Shown one piece after another: positions 51,845 through 57,917 of a DNA stretch of 57,917 bases; the first letter of the stretch is position 1, and each line of letters begins with the position of its first letter. Origin of the DNA: an uncultured Collinsella sp. Its GTDB lineage: Bacteria; Actinomycetota; Coriobacteriia; Coriobacteriales; Coriobacteriaceae. The translations under genes and the position numbers were made by a program. Below the pieces are notes generated by a model. The model was not told the origin of the DNA. It saw nothing but the letters and a program-made list of their open reading frames with translations, and made no database searches. The stretch spans positions 1-57,917 of the forward strand of contig UQWQ01000002.1 of the NCBI GenBank assembly GCA_900544755.1, written 5' to 3'.

Positions 51845-52615
51845 TTACTTCTTCTTGTGCGGACGCGGCTTCTTCTCGCGACGAGTGACCTCGACCTGCA
51901 GCGGGGCGTTCTTAAGACGCTCCTCCTCTTCGGCCTTAGCCTTATCGATAACCTTCTGCGTCACGAAGATCTGCTGGATAACCTGCCAGGCAGAGGAAAC
52001 ATCGTAGTACAGCAGAACGCCGACGGGCAGGCTCCAGCCCATCCAAAGCATCATGACGGTCATGACAACGGCCATCATGCGCATGCTCTGCGCCTGCTGA
52101 CCGGTCTGGTTGCGCGACATGTAGAGCTGCGGAATCAGGGTCAGAACGGCAAACAGGATCAGGCAGATCAGCGCAGGCAGTGCCACCATAAAGCCATCGG
52201 CAAAGGAGGCGCTCGGCGTGGTGGTCAAGTCGGGCAGGATGCTGAAGAACGAGAACGTGCCCTCGTTAAAGTACTGCGGAAGGTTGCGCAGAAGCGTGAA
52301 CAGGGCGATGAGGATGGGCATCTGAATCAGAAGCGGCAGGCAGCCGGACAGCGGATTGAACTTGTTCTCGCTGTAGAACTTCTGCATCTCCTCGGCCTGA
52401 CGCTGGGGATCGTCGGCGTAGCGCTCCTGGATCTCGAGCATCTTGGGCTGCAGCACCTGCATGCGAGCCGTCGACTTGGTCGACTTGAGCATAAGCGGCG
52501 TCAGCAGCAGACGGATGATGACCACCAGGATGATGATGGACAGGCCCCAGTCGACCGCAAAGGTCTGGATGAGCTTGAGCAGCTCGAAAAGGATGTTAAC
52601 AATCCAATCCCACAT
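51845..52615 (-). CDS. yidC: Membrane protein insertase YidC
   Basis: Oxa1/YidC insertase that places membrane proteins in the lipid bilayer with or without SecYEG. It is 256 residues, the short Gram-positive form without the large periplasmic domain. An N-terminal TM region, the cytoplasmic hairpin (STARMQVLQPKMLEIQERYADDPQRQAEEM), a hydrophobic stretch with PLLIQMPILIALFTLLRNLPQYF, and basic C-terminal tail (REKKPRPHKKK) are visible. It sits in the conserved rpmH-rnpA-yidD-yidC-jag order. Confidence 0.95.
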   Translation of the reverse strand: MWDWIVNILFELLKLIQTFAVDWGLSIIILVVIIRLLLTPLMLKSTKSTARMQVLQPKMLEIQERYADDPQRQAEEMQKFYSENKFNPLSGCLPLLIQMPILIALFTLLRNLPQYFNEGTFSFFSILPDLTTTPSASFADGFMVALPALICLILFAVLTLIPQLYMSRNQTGQQAQSMRMMAVVMTVMMLWMGWSLPVGVLLYYDVSSAWQVIQQIFVTQKVIDKAKAEEEERLKNAPLQVEVTRREKKPRPHKKK

Positions 52616-52644
52616 GTAAGTTTTCCTCCGATAGCGAGTGCCCG

Positions 52645-52869
52645 CTAGGGCACAGGGTCATAACCGCCGACGTGCAGGGGATTGCAGCGAGCGATGCGCC
52701 TCACGGCAAGCCAGCAGCCTCTCAAAACACCGTACCGCTCAATCGCCTGAATGGCGTATTGCGAGCACGTTGGGTAATAAATGCAAGCGTCAGGCAATAA
52801 GGGCGAAATAACCTGTTGATATATGCGAATAGGAGCGATGGCAACACGTCGCAAAACGTGATTGCTCAT
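52645..52869 (-). CDS. yidD: Membrane protein insertion efficiency factor YidD
   Basis: A 74-residue protein with the family block PTCSQYAIQAIERYGVLRGCWLAVRRIARCNP, including the two conserved cysteines. It helps YidC in insertion and is amphipathic, membrane-associated. It overlaps rnpA by four bases (ATGA) upstream and is followed by yidC 29 bases downstream. Confidence 0.94.
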   Translation of the reverse strand: MSNHVLRRVAIAPIRIYQQVISPLLPDACIYYPTCSQYAIQAIERYGVLRGCWLAVRRIARCNPLHVGGYDPVP

Positions 52870-53204
52870 CGCTCCTCCCCGGCAACGCCGGCGCGTTTCA
52901 TAAGCGAACGCAACGCCTTGTCCATCTCCTGCGGCGAGGAAATCCTCGTTTTGGGAGTCGCGAACAAGATGATGTCATAACCCGCAACGGGAAATCCGCA
53001 GCTGCGGGCGGCCTCGCGCATCACACGCTTAGAACGGTTGCGCACGACTGCACAACCGAGCCGTTTAGCACCAACGAAGGCGACCCTTCCGGAGTCGCCT
53101 TCGCCAACCGATTCACATATGGTCATTCGAATCAGAGGGTGATTGAAACGACGCCCCTGACTGAACACATGCTCGAAATCTTGCCGAGACTTAATAGTCT
53201 TCAT
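52866..53204 (-). CDS. rnpA: Ribonuclease P protein component
   Basis: Protein cofactor of RNase P, which trims tRNA 5' ends. It is 112 residues with the signature KRLGCAVVRNRSKRVMREAAR near 50-70 and the N-terminal FEHVFSQGRRF. It lies between rpmH and yidD, as in most bacteria. Confidence 0.95.
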   Translation of the reverse strand: MKTIKSRQDFEHVFSQGRRFNHPLIRMTICESVGEGDSGRVAFVGAKRLGCAVVRNRSKRVMREAARSCGFPVAGYDIILFATPKTRISSPQEMDKALRSLMKRAGVAGEER

Positions 53205-53224
53205 GCGAGATGTGTGTATCGCTG

Positions 53225-53359
53225 CTAGACAGTGAGACGCTTGCGGCCCTTGGCGCGGCGACGGGCGAGCACGGCACGACCACCCTTGGTGGCCATACGG
53301 GCACGGAAGCCATGGGTCTTGGCACGCTTACGCTTATTAGGCTGATACGTACGCTTCAT
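53225..53359 (-). CDS. rpmH: 50S ribosomal protein L34
   Basis: A 44-residue highly basic protein starting MKRTYQPNKRKRAKTHGFR and ending RRRAKGRKRL, the complete L34 pattern. The start at 53359 is preceded by AGGAGGAA. It is the first gene of the rpmH-rnpA-yidD-yidC-jag unit, read away from the oriC-like spacer. Confidence 0.97.
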   Translation of the reverse strand: MKRTYQPNKRKRAKTHGFRARMATKGGRAVLARRRAKGRKRLTV

Positions 53360-53419
53360 CTTAAGTTCCTCCTGCTGCATTTCGAGTGTCCGCGGGAGCG
53401 CGGACGCAGATATAGACAC

Positions 53420-53704
53420 GTGAGCTTGAAGATTGTAGGGAAATCAATGTTCAAATGTCAAGAAATCAAAGGTAAAAGGTTGCAAAGAGTACACGGTTCC
53501 CCCATAAGCAGAACCGGCATTTGAGGCAGCAGGCAACTTTTCACGAAATTTCATCGGGTTTTCAACAGGTCGTGTTGGAAATGTTGAGAACTTTTCGTCC
53601 GTTTTCCAAAGTTTTCAACAAGTTTTGAAAACTTGTCGAAAGATGAGAAACATTGCGCGGTGAGCTACTATTTGTTCAAAACCTTTTGAAAGATTGCGAG
53701 CGGC
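53420..53704. other. oriC: Candidate replication origin (oriC-like spacer)
   Basis: An AT-rich spacer next to rpmH, with the whole parAB/rsmG/yidC origin neighbourhood nearby. DnaA-box-like 9-mers are TTTTCAACA at 53559-53567 and 53612-53620, and two directly adjacent reverse copies TGTTGGAAA (53573-53581) and TGTTGAGAA (53582-53590). Short palindromes such as CAAGTTTTGAAAACTTG follow near 53620. The boxes differ from TTATCCACA. dnaA itself is not seen in the window. Confidence 0.55.
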
Positions 53705-54299
53705 ATGTCTGACGACTTCTACACCATGGTCGATTCCGGTGATCCGGCACCCGACAACGAGCACATCACCGGCGTGCGCGAAAAACGCAACGAGGGTGAG
53801 CAGGTCACCGCACAAGCACCAAAGGCCATGTATGCAGCGCGCATCGCGGTCTACGACGACATGTTGTCGACACCGCGCGTCATCGTCATCGAACCGCAAG
53901 ACGTGCGCACCTACTTGGAAGAGACAACCAACACCGTCTACCAGTGCATGAAAGAGCAGGGAGGACGCATCTCGCTGATGGTTATCCGCGAGATTGTCGA
54001 AAACTTTATCCACGCGCATTTTGCAGAGCCCATCATCTCGATTCTCGACGGTGGCGATACCATCCGCTTTGCCGATCAGGGTCCGGGCATCGACGACAAA
54101 GAGCGTGCCTTCGATTTTGGCGTAACCAGCGCAAACAGCAAGATGAAACGGTATATCCGCGGTACCGGAGCCGGGTTTCCCATGGTACAGGAGTACTTGG
54201 AAAACGCCGGCGGCGCCGTCTCCATCGAGGACAACATGGGCAACGGCACCGTCGTGACGGTAAGTCTGAACCCCAAGCGCGTGCAGGAAATCGAGCGTG
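53705..54299 (+). CDS. GHKL-type ATPase, 3' end lost at a junction
   Basis: An ATP-binding protein of unknown role, read away from the oriC-like region. About 198 residues belong to it; the frame then runs through foreign sequence to 54724. Recognisable HATPase motifs are IREIVENFIHAHF (N-box, near 97-109), RFADQGPGIDDKE (G1) and IRGTGAGFPMVQEYLENAGG (G2), ending GNGTVVTVSL. It resembles anti-sigma or sensor kinase ATPase domains without a kinase part. From NPKRVQEIERA onward the frame is antisense to IS110 transposase, so the C-terminus is missing or replaced. ATG 53705 follows GCGAGCGGC, not a strong ribosome site. Confidence 0.75.
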
Positions 54300-54463
54300 C
54301 CGGCGGGCGCGGAGGCGAACAGCGCGTCGAGCTCGGCCTCCCTGTTGCGGACGGGGGCGCTGGCCAGCACCTCCCCGCCGCGGTCGACCAGGCAGGCCCA
54401 GTGGGAGGACTTGCCGACGTCCAGGCCGAGCACGGCCCCCGGTCTGGTCGATGGCGCTTTCAC
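54299..54463 (-). pseudogene. IS110-family transposase, 5' fragment
   Basis: About 55 codons from the start of an IS110-type DEDD transposase, from GTG 54463 with GGAAGG upstream. The N-terminus GAVLGLDVGKSSHWACLVD contains the first catalytic Asp of the RuvC-like fold, then EVLASAPVRNREAELDALFASAPAG. After that the sequence is antisense to the GHKL gene, so the rest of the ~400-residue transposase is missing. Confidence 0.85.
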
Positions 54464-54712
54464 GGTGGTATCCTTCCGGTAGTCGTTCGACCGGATGGCC
54501 TCCCCCTCGGCACTCACATTACCAGCCGCGGCGCCTGCCCGGCACTTTCCTATCAGCCGTCGGGGGCGGCGCGTCCCGCGCCGGCAGCACCCAACGGGCC
54601 CTCTCGGGGGCAGGGACGTTCGGCCGTGCGCGGGCGCCCGGTCGGCGGCCCGTTCTGGGCGCGCCTCAATCGTAGCCCGAGACGGGCCCGGGCTGACAAT
54701 TTCGACTGTAAT
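54299..54712 (-). mobile_element. Truncated IS110-family insertion sequence
   Basis: The transposase fragment plus the ~250-base GC-rich leader upstream of it (54464-54712), typical for IS110 elements. The outer end abuts a GGACGTACTTAAATGAGTGG repeat at 54713, a sequence also present at 56100, consistent with insertion next to an intergenic repeat. The 3' part of the element is lost at the 54.3 kb junction. Confidence 0.65.
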
Positions 54713-54732
54713 GGACGTACTTAAATGAGTGG
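54713..54732 (+). repeat. Intergenic repeat copy, GGACGTACTTAAATGAGTGG
   Basis: A 20-base exact match to 56100-56119. Here it lies at the outer end of the IS110 fragment. Confidence 0.75.
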
Positions 54733-54897
54733 TCTCGTGAGTTTGTGGGCGAGGCGGGCGCTCGATACAAGGTGCGTGTCGTGGACACATGAGGCATGAC
54801 GGAGGAGGAGCTTCCCGGAACCTTTGAGGGCAAGTTCCGCATCGATCTCCCAAGTAAGCAGTATATGATGCTTCGCCTGACCAAATTAGAGGCGTAA
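54727..54897 (+). pseudogene. Decayed 3' gene fragment with in-frame TGA
   Basis: One reading frame of 57 codons continues through a TGA at 54790-54792. The halves, ending ARYKVRVVDT and starting GMTEEELPGTFEG, join naturally around the stop. The end (FRIDLPSKQYMMLRLTK) is a beta-strand-rich tail like those at the C-termini of glycoside hydrolases (tentative). A hairpin follows at 54934-54967. Confidence 0.5.
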
Positions 54898-54933
54898 AAC
54901 AGAGATAATCGGCTCCGGGTGTGACTTGCTGCA

Positions 54934-54967
54934 CGACCATCGCAGGGGGGTGGCCCCTGTGATGGTC
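54934..54967 (+). terminator. Hairpin after the decayed fragment
   Basis: CGACCATCGCAGGGG and CCCCTGTGATGGTCG pair with one mismatch over a five-base loop. There is no T-run; it may be a terminator remnant before the ROK kinase gene. Confidence 0.55.
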
Positions 54968-55008
54968 GCGGCGATGCGCGTCCGGGGCTACGCTTGTAAG
55001 GAGTGAAC

Positions 55009-55920
55009 ATGCAGGAGTTTTTTGGAATCGATGTGGGCGGTACGGCCGTTAAATGGGCTGTGCTGGGCGAGGATTTTTCCATCCGCGAGCGCGGAAGCCT
55101 GCCGACGGGCTTTACCACGGCTGATGAGACGGTCGCGGCGCTGATCTCGCTCGTCGAGCCGTATCGCGAGCGCGTGAGCGCCGTGGGCGTGAGTGCGCCC
55201 GGCGGCATCTACGAGGGAGATGTCACAGGAACGATCCATCGCGGTGGTGCGCTCACGTTTATGGATGGCTGTCCGCTCGGAAAGCTCATGCGCGAGGCTC
55301 TGGGGGTGCCGATTGCCGTCAATAACGACGGTAGGTGCTGTGCACTCGGTGAGTATGCGGCTGGCGCTCTGCGCGGGACGCGTTTTGGCGTGGTGCTCGC
55401 TATCGGCACGGGCATCGGCGGCGGTATCGTCATCGACGGCAAGGTCCTGCGCGGCGCGCACTGCTTTGCAGGCGAGTTTAGCTTCTTGCGCAACGATGTC
55501 ACGACTGCTGCGAGCATGGAAAACTCCTTTGCGGGTTCGGGCGGTTGGCGTGCGCTCCGCGATGCCGCCGTTGCCGAGAAGGGCCTGCCTGCGGATTCTC
55601 CGGTGGACGGCCGCCGCGTCTTTGAGTGGATCGCGGATGGCGACATGGCGGGGCAGCGCGCGCTCGACCGCTACGCTCGCGCATTTGACGGACAGCTCAT
55701 CAACCTGCAGGCCGTGCTCGACCCCGAGGTCTTTGTGATCGCAGGCGGCATCTCGTGCCATCCCGAGCTCGTCGATGCCCTGCGTGCGCAGATGCCGCTG
55801 GCCCTCTCGAGTTACGAAGGGACCCTTGCCGGCATTCCTGTGCCGCAGATAAAGGCGGCCGAGCTCGGCAACGACGCCAACCTTTACGGTGCTGTCCAGG
55901 AGGCCATGCGCCTGGTGTAG
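55009..55920 (+). CDS. ROK-family sugar kinase
   Basis: A 303-residue cytoplasmic kinase, probably for glucose, mannose or an amino sugar. The ATG 55009 follows AAGGAG; a GTG two codons earlier is in frame. N-terminal phosphate motif FFGIDVGGTAVKWAV, the catalytic region VPIAVNNDGRCCALGEYAAGA with the Asp in NND, and the second phosphate motif AIGTGIGGGIVIDGKV are intact. The ROK zinc-binding CxCGxxGC cluster is absent; HCFAGEFSF replaces it, as in some kinases without zinc. It has no helix-turn-helix, so it is an enzyme rather than a repressor. It stands alone in this region. Confidence 0.92.
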   Translation: MQEFFGIDVGGTAVKWAVLGEDFSIRERGSLPTGFTTADETVAALISLVEPYRERVSAVGVSAPGGIYEGDVTGTIHRGGALTFMDGCPLGKLMREALGVPIAVNNDGRCCALGEYAAGALRGTRFGVVLAIGTGIGGGIVIDGKVLRGAHCFAGEFSFLRNDVTTAASMENSFAGSGGWRALRDAAVAEKGLPADSPVDGRRVFEWIADGDMAGQRALDRYARAFDGQLINLQAVLDPEVFVIAGGISCHPELVDALRAQMPLALSSYEGTLAGIPVPQIKAAELGNDANLYGAVQEAMRLV

Positions 55921-55935
55921 CGCATTGGACATAAT

Positions 55936-56119
55936 CATTGGGGACGTTCTTGTTTGACTAGTCGTTTAAGAACGTCCCCAATGGCTACCCACAGAATGAG
56001 AGTGGATAATCTCCCGTTTTTGGCCTGCATACAGGCTCAAAGTGGGAGATTATCCGCTCTCGTCATTTGATTGGCACTTGCGTCACTTGCACTCATTGGG
56101 GACGTACTTAAATGAGTGG
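55936..56119. repeat. Cluster of inverted repeats in the ROK-LuxR gap
   Basis: Three structures lie in the 391-base spacer. CATTGGGGACGTTCTT/AAGAACGTCCCCAATG is a perfect 16-base inverted repeat (55936-55951 and 55968-55983). GAGAGTGGATAATCTCCC pairs with 56044-56061 with one mismatch (other arm 55998-56015). ACTCATT/AATGAGT (56091-56117) encloses the 20-base repeat shared with 54713. Such GGGGACGT elements resemble mobile intergenic hairpins of the REP or MITE kind. Confidence 0.7.
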
Positions 56120-56295
56120 CAGTTGGGGACACTCCTTGCCGAGCTGCAAGCCGTGCGCGCCCCTTCTGGGCCTTGCGGCTCAAAATCGGTTTACGCCGTG
56201 GGCTGTTGGGGTCAAATTAGCGACATTTTGAGGATAGGTTCGATATTAGGACTGGTTCTCTAATAGAATGAGTTTGCAGGCCATTAAGCGACTGC

Positions 56296-56306
56296 GGGGG
56301 GGGGGG
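56296..56306 (+). repeat. Poly-G tract of 11 bases before the LuxR-type gene
   Basis: Eleven consecutive Gs end five bases before the ATG at 56312 and lie where the ribosome site should be. A homopolymer of this length is prone to slippage, and its length sets the start-codon context. Confidence 0.75.
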
Positions 56307-56311
56307 TATTC

Positions 56312-57856
56312 ATGAAAGGTATGGGAGACACAACAGCGTATTTGCGTTGGGGCATTCGGGAGATTATATGCCTGGCGCTGTTCTATTTTACGTTTTTGGC
56401 TGGCGAGTACCTCTTCGACATGCGCGTGGCCGAGTTTGTGCCGCCGAGCGAGGTTGCTACCTACGAGACCCTCATCGTCGGTGCGAGCGTAATCGGCTTT
56501 TTTGTGCGTCCTATTCTGTACTATCGCCGCCCCCGCGCGATCGATACGACGAGCGACATCACGGGCGTGCTGCTGGTGTCGGCATTGCTGCTGATGATTA
56601 TGGCGGTTCGGTTTGAGGTGGTAATTGCCGGCGGTTTGATGGCGTGTTGCACGCTGGGCTACTGCGGATCGACCGCTCACGCCAACTTTGCGCGGCGCTT
56701 TGCGCGGACGCCGTACTTGGCGCGCGCGGCGGCGCTTTCATATGCTCTGGGCGTCCTGCTTCAGGTGTTCAGCCACATGGTGATACCCGCGGGGATTCCG
56801 CAGCAGTTTGTTTTTGTTGCCTGTGCGGTCGCGCAGGTGGCGCTCCTCCACGGCGTCCGCCGTGCCAAGCTGCGCGGCGAATCTGAGTTTGGGCCTGAAC
56901 CCGATATCTCCGAGCTTTCGGTGGATGCATCGGAGTTTGGCGCCAAATGGCGAAACGATCCCGAGTCAACGGCGGCTTTTCGGCGCGCCGTGGTGCGTCT
57001 GACGATTGCAACCGCCTGCCTTACCGGGGTGTTTGCCGCCCTCAATGCGGGGCTCACGATCTCGCACGCCGCCGGGTCCGTTGACTTGGGCGATTGGTCG
57101 CGCTTGCTGATGGGCGTGAGCGCTCTGCTCGCCGGCGCCCTATTTGACCTGCGCGGGCGCTCGTGTATGAACATCATCATGACCTGCGCCGCCATGTTGT
57201 CCACGCTCTCATTCGCTGTGCTTATCACCGATGCCAACGGCGCCAACATACTTGCCGCCACCGTCATCTTCTATCTGGGTGCGGGCTTCTTCGTGGTGTT
57301 TTTCACGGCGAAGTTTGCCGCCATTTCGGTGTATGCGCATTGGTCGTATCTGTGGCCGTGTATGGGCCGCGTCATCAATAACGTTTGCGCGATGCTCGTG
57401 ACGGCACCGGCGGTGGCGATTGTCTCGAGCCAGAACGTGCTGTTGGCAGTGGGCGTGGGGCTTGTACTGCTTGTGGGCATTGCGATCTCGCTGCTGGGAC
57501 AGTCTGGGCATCAGGTCTATGACGTTGAAGTGCGCGGCGACCTGGCGTTTGCTGCTAGCGACCTTGGCACGGATCCCGTATCCGCCCAGAGCGAGCCCGC
57601 CCCCGCAGAGGTGCCGGAGTCCACACTCGATGAGCGTCTCAATACCTTCGCCGTCGCCTTTGAGCTTACGCAGCGCGAGCGCGATATTTTGGAGGCCTTG
57701 GTCGCATCGCGCGAGAGTGTTCAAGACATCGCCGCAACGCTCTTCCTTTCGCGCTCCACGCTTTACCGTCATATCGCCTCGATCAACAAAAAGACCGGCG
57801 CCTCCTCACGTGTGGCCCTCATCAACTTTTTCTGGTCCTGGGCGCCCAAGGACTAG
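56312..57856 (+). CDS. Membrane-bound LuxR-type regulator (12-TM-like N-terminus)
   Basis: A 514-residue protein with a large membrane part and a C-terminal DNA-binding domain. About ten to twelve hydrophobic helices are spread over residues 12-400, in two halves separated by a charged loop near 165-215. A linker rich in Pro and Glu (about 420-440) follows. The LuxR helix-turn-helix (FELTQRERDILEALVASRESVQDIAATLFLSRSTLYRHIASINKKTGASSR) occupies about 447-500. This MFS-like plus LuxR layout is typical of Coriobacteriia and Eggerthellaceae, where most copies are unstudied. The start is preceded by a poly-G run rather than a normal ribosome site. The last 61 bases of the window after it hold nothing recognisable. 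Confidence 0.88.
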   Translation: MKGMGDTTAYLRWGIREIICLALFYFTFLAGEYLFDMRVAEFVPPSEVATYETLIVGASVIGFFVRPILYYRRPRAIDTTSDITGVLLVSALLLMIMAVRFEVVIAGGLMACCTLGYCGSTAHANFARRFARTPYLARAAALSYALGVLLQVFSHMVIPAGIPQQFVFVACAVAQVALLHGVRRAKLRGESEFGPEPDISELSVDASEFGAKWRNDPESTAAFRRAVVRLTIATACLTGVFAALNAGLTISHAAGSVDLGDWSRLLMGVSALLAGALFDLRGRSCMNIIMTCAAMLSTLSFAVLITDANGANILAATVIFYLGAGFFVVFFTAKFAAISVYAHWSYLWPCMGRVINNVCAMLVTAPAVAIVSSQNVLLAVGVGLVLLVGIAISLLGQSGHQVYDVEVRGDLAFAASDLGTDPVSAQSEPAPAEVPESTLDERLNTFAVAFELTQRERDILEALVASRESVQDIAATLFLSRSTLYRHIASINKKTGASSRVALINFFWSWAPKD

Positions 57857-57917
57857 CCCATTTGGGACGTGTCTCTATGGTTTTGTCAACCGCGTGCTTC
57901 GCGCCATTTCGGCATGA

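Noticed and set aside
54790..54792. TGA read as selenocysteine
   Set aside because: No selenoprotein family, no visible SECIS-type hairpin immediately after the TGA, and the gene is only a 3' remnant.
53615..54940. A 441-codon minus-strand open frame as a complete transposase
   Set aside because: Only codons from about 54463 to 54299 match IS110. The rest is upstream leader and antisense of the GHKL gene.
1..57917. CRISPR arrays and cas genes
   Set aside because: No regular direct repeats with unique spacers, and no Cas proteins were seen anywhere in the window.

Overview
The window is high-GC bacterial DNA that appears to join two genomes. From about 7.56 kb to the end the gene content fits a gut actinobacterium of the Coriobacteriia, most like Collinsella: a SufS/SufU operon, a NifU-like/GGGtGRT pair, a Tat lipoprotein beside a TSCPD protein, a membrane-embedded LuxR regulator, a thioester surface adhesin and tandem WYL regulators. 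The first ~7.5 kb (ABC transporter, lipoprotein, LUD protein, YitT, a ParC-like subunit, CsoR and a metal P-type ATPase) looks like a clostridial (Oscillospiraceae-like) genome. The two parts meet in frame inside one ORF, where the P-type ATPase runs into the C-terminal part of SufD. An assembly misjoin is the simplest reading. These taxonomic statements are judged from protein character, not from a search.

Layout. 0-7.5 kb: clostridial-type segment. 7.6-10.1 kb: 3' end of a suf operon. 10.1-16.2 kb: an HUH-type transposase, the NifU-like/GGGtGRT pair, an FAD oxidoreductase, dinD, and tRNA-Lys with a partial duplication of its 3' end and terminator. 16.2-27.4 kb (all minus strand): M29 aminopeptidase, membrane protein, purC, a two-component system, Tat lipoprotein + TSCPD protein, a diguanylate cyclase + anchored solute-binding protein, and purB. 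27.5-33.8 kb: a defence/regulatory island with an AlbA_2 ATP-binding protein under five TTACATTA boxes, then an RHH regulator coupled to a nuclease-methylase fusion and a specificity subunit (BcgI-like), ending at tRNA-Gly. 34-41 kb: thioester/LPXTG adhesin and a very large M28-like membrane protein. 41.2-47 kb: tandem WYL regulators facing a DinG-type exonuclease-helicase and ddl. 47-53.7 kb: rlmN and an origin-type cluster (parB, parA, three parS, rsmG, jag, yidC, yidD, rnpA, rpmH) with an oriC-like spacer.

The last 4.2 kb holds a second discontinuity. A GHKL ATPase gene breaks near 54.3 kb into the 5' part of an IS110-family transposase on the opposite strand. Next come a decayed 3' gene fragment with an in-frame TGA, a ROK-family sugar kinase, a cluster of intergenic inverted repeats, and a LuxR-type membrane regulator preceded by an 11-G tract.

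Best candidates for undescribed biology: the NifU-like/GGGtGRT pair, which uses codons typical of high expression; the self-regulated RHH + BcgI-like system; the five-box operator before the AlbA_2 gene; the solute-binding protein/diguanylate cyclase pair; the M28-like protein split by a ~600-residue insert; and the GHKL ATPase at the origin.
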